45,999 nucleotides of DNA from an uncultured bacterium (GTDB lineage: Bacteria > Pseudomonadota > Gammaproteobacteria > Burkholderiales > CAIKXV01), in the NCBI GenBank assembly GCA_903873475.1, contig CAIQON010000284.1, positions 1 through 45,999 on the forward strand, given 5' to 3'. Numbering within the stretch: the first letter of the stretch is position 1; each line of letters opens with the position of its first letter. The translations under genes were made by a program, and so were the position numbers. Of this stretch, positions 40,160-45,999 are shown in pieces. The notes below the pieces were generated by a model that saw nothing but the letters and a program-made list of their open reading frames with translations, was not told where the DNA came from and searched no databases.

Positions 40160-40216
40160 ACGCATGCCGGACGCCCGCTGGGGAATATATGAAAAAGTGG
40201 TTGCGGTGATTGCCCG

Positions 40217-40894
40217 ATGACTTCGCGCGAACCGGTCGAACGCCTGTCGGTCGATGCCGTGGCTGATGCATTGCGCGTCGACATCCTGCGCGGCACGATT
40301 GCCGTCGGCGAAGCGTTGCGGCAGGAAACGCTTGCGCAGCGCTTCGGGGTCAGCCACATCCCGGTGCGCGAGGCGTTGCGCCAGCTCGCCGCTGAAGGGT
40401 TGGTGTCGATCCGCCCGAACCGGGGCGCGGTGGTGGCCAGCCTGTCGCCGCACGAGGCGACTGAACTGCTCGAGATCCGCTGCACGCTCGAGACGCAGCT
40501 CGTGCGCTGGGCGCTGCCGCAGGCCGATGCCAGCATCCATGCACGCGCAGCCGACAGCCTCGACGTGTCCGAGCGCACCGCCGACGTCGATCGCTGGATG
40601 GAACTCAACTGGACCTTTCACAGCACGCTGTACGAACGCGCCGGCCGGCCGCGCATGGTGTCGATGATCCGTACGCTGAACAACCAGATCGACCGCTTCA
40701 TCCGCGTGCTGCTCAGCCGGTCGGACTATCGCTACCGCGCGCAGGAGGAGCACCGTGCGATCCTCGCCGCCTACCGGCTGGGCAACGAGGTGGCGGTGTG
40801 CAGCCTGCTCGGGCAGCATCTGCTGGATACGTCGACGCAGCTCGCGGCGGTGATCGAGCAGGGGGATGCCGGCCTGCTGCCGGGTGGACGCTAG
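40217..40894 (+). CDS. GntR family transcriptional regulator, FCD (FadR) subfamily
   Basis: wHTH LRQETLAQRFGVSHIPVREALRQLAAEGLVSIRPNRGAVV; FCD metal-site His in NWTFHSTLY, EEHRAILAAY, LLGQHLLDT. Confidence 0.94.
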   Translation: MTSREPVERLSVDAVADALRVDILRGTIAVGEALRQETLAQRFGVSHIPVREALRQLAAEGLVSIRPNRGAVVASLSPHEATELLEIRCTLETQLVRWALPQADASIHARAADSLDVSERTADVDRWMELNWTFHSTLYERAGRPRMVSMIRTLNNQIDRFIRVLLSRSDYRYRAQEEHRAILAAYRLGNEVAVCSLLGQHLLDTSTQLAAVIEQGDAGLLPGGR

Positions 40895-40949
40895 AATCGT
40901 CCACGACGGAGGGCGTGGCGATGATGGTGGCAATCAGAGGGGTGGTGCT

Positions 40950-42476
40950 ATGACGCCGGCACAGGACGTGGCCGCGATCCTCGCACGGCTGCGGGTGGAG
41001 GCTTCGGTGTCGGTCGCCTCAGCGCACCCCGGATGCATCGTTTCGCACTCGCCGATCGATGGCGCGTCGATCGGCAGCGTGAGGCCTTCGGCTATTGATG
41101 GCGTCGCCGCCGCCATCGCGCGAGCCTCGACGACCGCCGCTACCTGGCGCAGCGTGCCCCCGCCTCTGCGCGGTGAACTCGTGCGCCGCTTCGGCCTGAA
41201 ACTGCGCGCCGCGAAGGACGACCTCGGCCGGCTGGTCACGCTGGAGAACGGCAAGATCCTGCAGGAAGGCCTGGGCGAAGTGCAGGAGATGATCGACATC
41301 TGCGACTTCGCGGTCGGGCTGTCGCGGCAACTGCATGGACTGACCATCGCCTCCGAGCGGCCCGGCCACCGGATGATGGAGACCTGGCATCCGCTGGGCG
41401 TGGTCGGCGTGATCTCGGCGTTCAACTTCCCGGTCGCGGTGTGGGCGTGGAACGCCGCGCTCGCCTGGGTGTGCGGCAACGCGGTGGTCTGGAAGCCATC
41501 GGAGAAGACGCCGCTGACCGCGCTCGCCTGCCAGCGGCTGTTCGAAGCTGCGTGCGAAGGATTCGACGCGGCACCGCCGGCGCTGTCGACCGTGCTTCAG
41601 GGCGATGCGTCGATCGGACAGGCGCTGGCCGCCGACGCACGGGTCGCGCTGGTGTCTGCGACCGGCAGCACGCGCATGGGCCGCGCGGTCGCGCCGGTAG
41701 TCGCGACGCGCTTCGGCCGTGTGCTGCTGGAACTCGGCGGCAACAACGCGATGGTGGTCGCACCGTCGGCCGACCTCGACCTCGCGGTGCGCGCGATCGT
41801 GTTTTCGGCGGTGGGTACTGCGGGCCAGCGCTGTACGACGCTGCGGCGACTGATCGTGCACGAATCGATCGCCGAGCGGCTGCTGCCGAGGCTGCGCGCA
41901 CTGTGGCCTACGCTGGCGGTCGGCGACCCGCGCGAGCCCGGTACGCTGGTCGGACCGCTGATTGATGCGGCGGCTGGCGAGGCGATGCAACGCGCGCTCG
42001 ACGCGGCGGCGGCCGAAGGCGGCACCGTGCTGGGCGGCGAGCCGCGCCTGCGCGACACGCATCCGCACGCCTGCTACCGCGCACCCGCACTGGTCGAGAT
42101 GCCGGCCCAGTCATCGATCGTGCGGCAGGAGACCTTCGCGCCGATCCTGTACGTGTTGCGCTATCGCACGCTGGAGGAGGCGATCGCGCTGAACAATGCC
42201 GTCGCCCAGGGCCTGGCCTCGAGCATCTTCACCACCGACCTGCGAGAAGCCGAACGCTTCCTGTCCGCTTCGGGCAGCGACTGCGGCATCGCCAACGTGA
42301 ACATCGGCCCGTCGGGTGCGGAGATCGGCGGCGCGTTCGGTGGCGAGAAGGAGACCGGTGGTGGGCGGGAGTCGGGAAGTGATGCGTGGAAGGCGTACAT
42401 GCGGCGCGCGACGAACACGATCAACTACTCGGACGAACTGCCGCTGGCGCAGGGAATACGCTTCGACGCGTGCTGA
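40950..42476 (+). CDS. Aldehyde dehydrogenase, ALDH7/AmaB-like (piperideine-6-carboxylate/alpha-aminoadipate semialdehyde dehydrogenase family)
   Basis: VISAFNFPVAVWAWNAALAWVCGNAVVWKPSEKTPLTA, GTAGQRCTTLRRL, IGGAFGGEKETGGGRESGSDAWKAYMRRATNTINYS typical of ALDH7. Confidence 0.9.
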   Translation: MTPAQDVAAILARLRVEASVSVASAHPGCIVSHSPIDGASIGSVRPSAIDGVAAAIARASTTAATWRSVPPPLRGELVRRFGLKLRAAKDDLGRLVTLENGKILQEGLGEVQEMIDICDFAVGLSRQLHGLTIASERPGHRMMETWHPLGVVGVISAFNFPVAVWAWNAALAWVCGNAVVWKPSEKTPLTALACQRLFEAACEGFDAAPPALSTVLQGDASIGQALAADARVALVSATGSTRMGRAVAPVVATRFGRVLLELGGNNAMVVAPSADLDLAVRAIVFSAVGTAGQRCTTLRRLIVHESIAERLLPRLRALWPTLAVGDPREPGTLVGPLIDAAAGEAMQRALDAAAAEGGTVLGGEPRLRDTHPHACYRAPALVEMPAQSSIVRQETFAPILYVLRYRTLEEAIALNNAVAQGLASSIFTTDLREAERFLSASGSDCGIANVNIGPSGAEIGGAFGGEKETGGGRESGSDAWKAYMRRATNTINYSDELPLAQGIRFDAC

Positions 42477-42492
42477 ACCGGTCGCCAGCGCC

Positions 42493-42990
42493 TCAACCGG
42501 GATGCAGTTCGAACTCTCCGTTGATCTCCACCGCGATGCCGCGCGGCAGCGACACATGCCCGACCGCCGAGCGCGCATGGCAGCCTGCCTCCGGCCCGAA
42601 CAGTTCGAACAACAGGTCCGAGGCGCCGTCGATCACCTGCGGCGGCTGGTGGAAGTCGGGCGTGCAGTTGACCATGCCGAACAGGCGCAGCACGCGCTTC
42701 ACAGGGTCGAGCGAGCCGCAATGTGCCTTGATCGTCGCCAGCATGGTCAGGGCGACCGCGCGTGCGGTCGCATAGCCTTCGTCGACGGTGATGTCGACGC
42801 CGAACTTTCCGGTCTGCCGCACGCCGGGCAGACCTGGCAGGTCGAGGCCGTGGCCGGACAGGTAGAGGATGTTGCCCGCCTGGGTGCAGCCGGTGCGGTT
42901 GTTCTTCGGGAACGTGAACGGCGGCGGCAGCGTGTAGCCCATCGCGGCGAGGCGGGCCTCTATGGTCGGGGTGGCAGCAGCAGGGGTCAT
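42493..42990 (-). CDS. RidA/YjgF/YER057c family protein
   Basis: Family sequence with C-terminal CHARSAVGHVSLPRGIAVEINGEFEL, containing the ARS catalytic-Arg motif. Confidence 0.88.
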   Translation of the reverse strand: MTPAAATPTIEARLAAMGYTLPPPFTFPKNNRTGCTQAGNILYLSGHGLDLPGLPGVRQTGKFGVDITVDEGYATARAVALTMLATIKAHCGSLDPVKRVLRLFGMVNCTPDFHQPPQVIDGASDLLFELFGPEAGCHARSAVGHVSLPRGIAVEINGEFELHPG

Positions 42991-43078
42991 CTCGTTCGTC
43001 CTCGCTTCGGTGCGTGGGAATGCGGTACGTCGGGCGCGCGCCCGATACAATCGTACATCGACCTTCAACGGACCCTCC

Positions 43079-44407
43079 ATGGCGACTCGAAAGACCCCCT
43101 CCAGCCTGCCGCAGGGCGCGGTCACCGCGCTGCTGCCGGTCGAGATCCAGCCCGGCAACGTGCGCTACGCCCCCGGCATCCGTGCCGGCCGCTGGGTGTT
43201 CGCCACCGGCCACAAGGGCACGGCCGACTTCACCAGCGGCATGGCACCCGAGGTGGTCGATGCCGAGGCGCCGCGCCACGGCGTGCCGAAGTACAAGAAG
43301 GAGGCGCGCCAGGTGTTCGCCAACTTCGCGAAGGTGCTCAAGGCCGGCGGCAGCGACCGCGCGCATGTGGTGCGCGTGGACCAGTACTACACCGGTGGTC
43401 ATGTGGTCGATGCCTACCATGAGGTCCGGCGCGAGTTCTTCCGCGGCCATGTGCCGCCGAGCACCTCGAACCTGCACCAGAAGTTCCTGCTCTCGGGGCA
43501 GGACATGGAAGTCCAGCTGATGGCCGTGGCCACCGACAGTGGCTTCGAGCCGACCCAGCATCGGCCGGCCAACCTGCCGGTGCATGCGACCTCCGGCTAC
43601 AGCCCGGTGCTCACCTGTGGCGACCATGTCTTCATCGCGGGACAGACCTCGGAGGCGCTCAAGACCGAGGAAGGTCCGCTGGACCCGGCGGCACGCATGC
43701 CGGCCGGCCACCTGTGGAAGGGCACGCCGATCAAGCTCGAGGCCGGCTTCGCCATAGAACGCAAGCTCAAGCCCGCGCTGGCGGTGGTCGGCAACACGCT
43801 GGCCGACGTGGTGAAGGCGCAGGTCTACCTGCGCGACATCGACGACGTGCCGGCGTTCAACGAGGTCTGGGCCGGGCAGTTCGGCGGCGACATCCCGGCC
43901 ACCACCATCATCACGACCTCGAACCCGGGCTTCATCTGCGAGACCGGGCGCATCGAGATCAACACGATCAGCCTGAAGCATGGCGGGCGCACGAAGAAGA
44001 AGGTGATCGATGCCGGCGTGCCGGTGGCGTTCGCCGGCCATCCGCAGGCGGTGCGTGCCGGCGACCTGCTGTTCCTGTCCGGCCTGATGGCGGTCGATGC
44101 ACGCGGGGCGCTCGCGACCGACGTGCGCATCGACCCGCGCCAGCCGTGGTTCGGTACACCGGCCGAACTGCAGATGAACCGCATCCTCGAGCAGGCCGAG
44201 GCGATCTGCCGCAAGGCGGGTACCTCGCTCGCGAACACGGTGCGCGCGCAGCAGTTCCACACGGATCTGTCGGGCTTTCACCCGGCCTGGCGGGCCTGGC
44301 AGAAGCACCTGCCCGGGCACTACCTGCCGTTCTCGGCGATCGAGGTGCCGGCGCTGGCGGTGCCGGGCGCGGTCGTGATGCTGGACCTGTGGGTGTACGT
44401 GCCGTGA
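43079..44407 (+). CDS. Triple RidA/YjgF-domain fusion protein
   Basis: Three consecutive RidA-like units: VRYAPGIRAGRWVFATGHKG...; YSPVLTCGDHVFIAGQTS...; PQAVRAGDLLFLSGLMAVD..., each with the helix and C-terminal strand pattern of the fold. Confidence 0.82.
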   Translation: MATRKTPSSLPQGAVTALLPVEIQPGNVRYAPGIRAGRWVFATGHKGTADFTSGMAPEVVDAEAPRHGVPKYKKEARQVFANFAKVLKAGGSDRAHVVRVDQYYTGGHVVDAYHEVRREFFRGHVPPSTSNLHQKFLLSGQDMEVQLMAVATDSGFEPTQHRPANLPVHATSGYSPVLTCGDHVFIAGQTSEALKTEEGPLDPAARMPAGHLWKGTPIKLEAGFAIERKLKPALAVVGNTLADVVKAQVYLRDIDDVPAFNEVWAGQFGGDIPATTIITTSNPGFICETGRIEINTISLKHGGRTKKKVIDAGVPVAFAGHPQAVRAGDLLFLSGLMAVDARGALATDVRIDPRQPWFGTPAELQMNRILEQAEAICRKAGTSLANTVRAQQFHTDLSGFHPAWRAWQKHLPGHYLPFSAIEVPALAVPGAVVMLDLWVYVP

Positions 44408-44469
44408 CAAACTGCAATCACCGGCACCCTTCTTGCTCGAAACCGGACACTTCAACGTCGAGGATTGCC

Positions 44470-45492
44470 ATGAACCGTCATTCACCGTCCCGTCCTTCGA
44501 ACCTGCCGCGCCGTACCCTGGTCGCCGCCGTGGCCTCCGCGCTGCTGGCCGGCCCCGGCCTCGCGCTCGCCCAGCCGTCCGACCCGGCCTCGGGTTACCC
44601 GTCGCAGCCGATCCGTTTCATCATCCCGGCGACGGCCGGTGGCGGTACCGACGTGGTCACGCGGCTGATCGCGAAGTACATGACCGAAGCCTGGAACTCG
44701 CCGGTACTTGTCGAGAACCGTGCTGGCGCGGGGGGCGTGATCGCTGCGCAATACGTGTCGACGCAGAAGCCCGATGGCTATACCTTCCTGGCGATTCCGA
44801 GCGCGTTCGGCGTGCGCTCGGCGATCGACCCTAAGCTGCCCTACGATCCGTTGAAGGCCTTCGTCGGCGTGGGCCAGACCGCGCGTTCGCCGAGCTTCAT
44901 GGTCGTGTCGCCCGCGCGCGGCTTCAAGACGCTGAAAGATCTCATCGCCTTCGCCAGGGCGCAGCCGCAGGGCATCGTGTACGGCTCGGCCGGCGTCGGA
45001 AGCACCGCACACCTGCATGCAGCCGCGACCGCGCACCTGGCGGGCTTCAAGGCCGAGCATGTTGCCTACAAGGGCACGCCGGAAGCAGTGAACGATGCGA
45101 TGAACGGCCGCGTGCTCTACGCATTCGCGCCCGGGCCCAATGCGCTGCCCCTGGCGCGTGAAGGCAAGCTGCAGATCCTCGTCACCAGCTCGTTGCCCGG
45201 CACGAAGTACATGCCCGGGCTGCAGTCGCTGGCGCAAGCTGGCGTACCCGGTTACGAGAGCGAAGACTGGTTCGGCGTGCTCGCCCCGGCCGGCACGCCG
45301 CTGGCGATCCGCGAGCGGGTCTCGAAGGAGATGGCGCGCATCCTGTCACTGCCCGACGTGCGCGAGCGCTTCAGCACGTTCGGTGCCGAACCGGTATCGT
45401 CGACGCCGCAGGCATTCGACGCGTTCGTGCGCGAGTACATCATCCGCACCCGCAAGCTGGCCGAGGAAATCGGCATGAAGCCGGAAGGCTGA
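44470..45492 (+). CDS. Bug/TctC-family periplasmic substrate-binding protein
   Basis: Signal peptide, YPSQPIRFIIPATAGGGTDVVTRLIAKYM, VENRAGAGGVIAAQYV, AYKGTPEAVNDAMNGRV. Confidence 0.92.
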   Translation: MNRHSPSRPSNLPRRTLVAAVASALLAGPGLALAQPSDPASGYPSQPIRFIIPATAGGGTDVVTRLIAKYMTEAWNSPVLVENRAGAGGVIAAQYVSTQKPDGYTFLAIPSAFGVRSAIDPKLPYDPLKAFVGVGQTARSPSFMVVSPARGFKTLKDLIAFARAQPQGIVYGSAGVGSTAHLHAAATAHLAGFKAEHVAYKGTPEAVNDAMNGRVLYAFAPGPNALPLAREGKLQILVTSSLPGTKYMPGLQSLAQAGVPGYESEDWFGVLAPAGTPLAIRERVSKEMARILSLPDVRERFSTFGAEPVSSTPQAFDAFVREYIIRTRKLAEEIGMKPEG

Positions 45493-45502
45493 GGAGGACA
45501 CG

Positions 45503-45999
45503 ATGTTCGATCATCCCGACCATGCGCGCGCGCTCGCGCTGATCACCCCGGAAGCGGTACGCGACACCCTGGTCGAGATGGTCGACATCTGCAGCCCGAC
45601 CGGGCGCGAGGCGGCGCTGGCCGAGTACATCGTCGCGCGGCTGCAGCGCTCGGGCATCCGCTCCTACCTGCAGGAGGTCGGCCCCGGCCGCCCGAACGCG
45701 ATCGGCGTGCTCTCGGGCACCGGCAACGGCAACAACCTGCTGTTCACCGGGCACATGGACACCTCCTCCGACGGCGACGAAGACTACCTGCCCGCCGAGG
45801 GCTTCAAGCCGAAGGCGATCGTGCGCGACGGCTGGATCTGGGGCCTGGGCGCGAACAACATGAAGAGCGGCCTCGCCTCGGCCATGGTTGCGATGGAGGC
45901 GCTGGCCAAGGCCGGCGTGAAGCTCGAAGGCGACGTGCTCTATGGCGGCGTGGTGGGCGAGACCGAGAAGTGCCAGGTCGAGGAGTTCCGCTCCGAGGC
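45503..45999 (+). CDS. M20 family metallopeptidase (ArgE/DapE-like), 3' end beyond window
   Basis: MVDICSPTGREAALAEYIVARL, LLFTGHMDTSSDGDED, WIWGLGANNMKSGLASAMVAMEAL. Confidence 0.88.
   Translation, partial: MFDHPDHARALALITPEAVRDTLVEMVDICSPTGREAALAEYIVARLQRSGIRSYLQEVGPGRPNAIGVLSGTGNGNNLLFTGHMDTSSDGDEDYLPAEGFKPKAIVRDGWIWGLGANNMKSGLASAMVAMEALAKAGVKLEGDVLYGGVVGETEKCQVEEFRSE

Noticed and set aside
42425-44485. 686-aa minus-strand ORF antisense to the triple-RidA gene
   Set aside because: Shadow ORF of a gene with coherent domain content on the plus strand.

Overview
The window is a 46-kb, GC-rich chromosomal segment. Gene content and order (yebC-ruvCAB, ybgC-tolQRAB-pal-cpoB-queEC, yicC-gmk-rpoZ-spoT with divergent rph-rdgB) look like a betaproteobacterium. 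I see no CRISPR array, rRNA, insertion sequence, prophage or recognisable defence island. About 1-13.9 kb is housekeeping: a HerA/DUF853 ATPase (partial), YebC, an EamA transporter, RuvCAB, the Tol-Pal operon, QueE/QueC, a YeeE/YedE-type transporter and tRNA-Lys(TTT). About 14-36 kb is mixed: a ketopantoate-reductase-like protein, an orphan Bug/TctC binding protein, an uncharacterised polytopic membrane protein, an outer-membrane barrel, TSUP, the stringent-response cluster, a NYN-linker-LOTUS protein, a CoA-transferase, GluQ-RS, PabB, a PAS-GGDEF-EAL protein, thioredoxin, pirin and DoxX. About 36.4-46 kb looks like an accessory catabolic and uptake region: a TRAP transporter, a monooxygenase-like protein, a GntR/FCD regulator, an ALDH7-family dehydrogenase, a RidA protein, a triple-RidA fusion, a second Bug protein and an M20 peptidase (partial). 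The items most worth following up are: (1) the triple-RidA fusion, which by eye lacks the catalytic Arg in all three domains and lies divergent to a RidA that keeps it; (2) the NYN-LOTUS protein with a roughly 240-aa low-complexity linker; (3) a 15-bp x5 tandem repeat that overlaps its stop codon and carries five in-frame stops; (4) the regulator intergenic region with a perfect 12-bp palindrome. All functional assignments come from reading protein motifs by eye; no database search was run.
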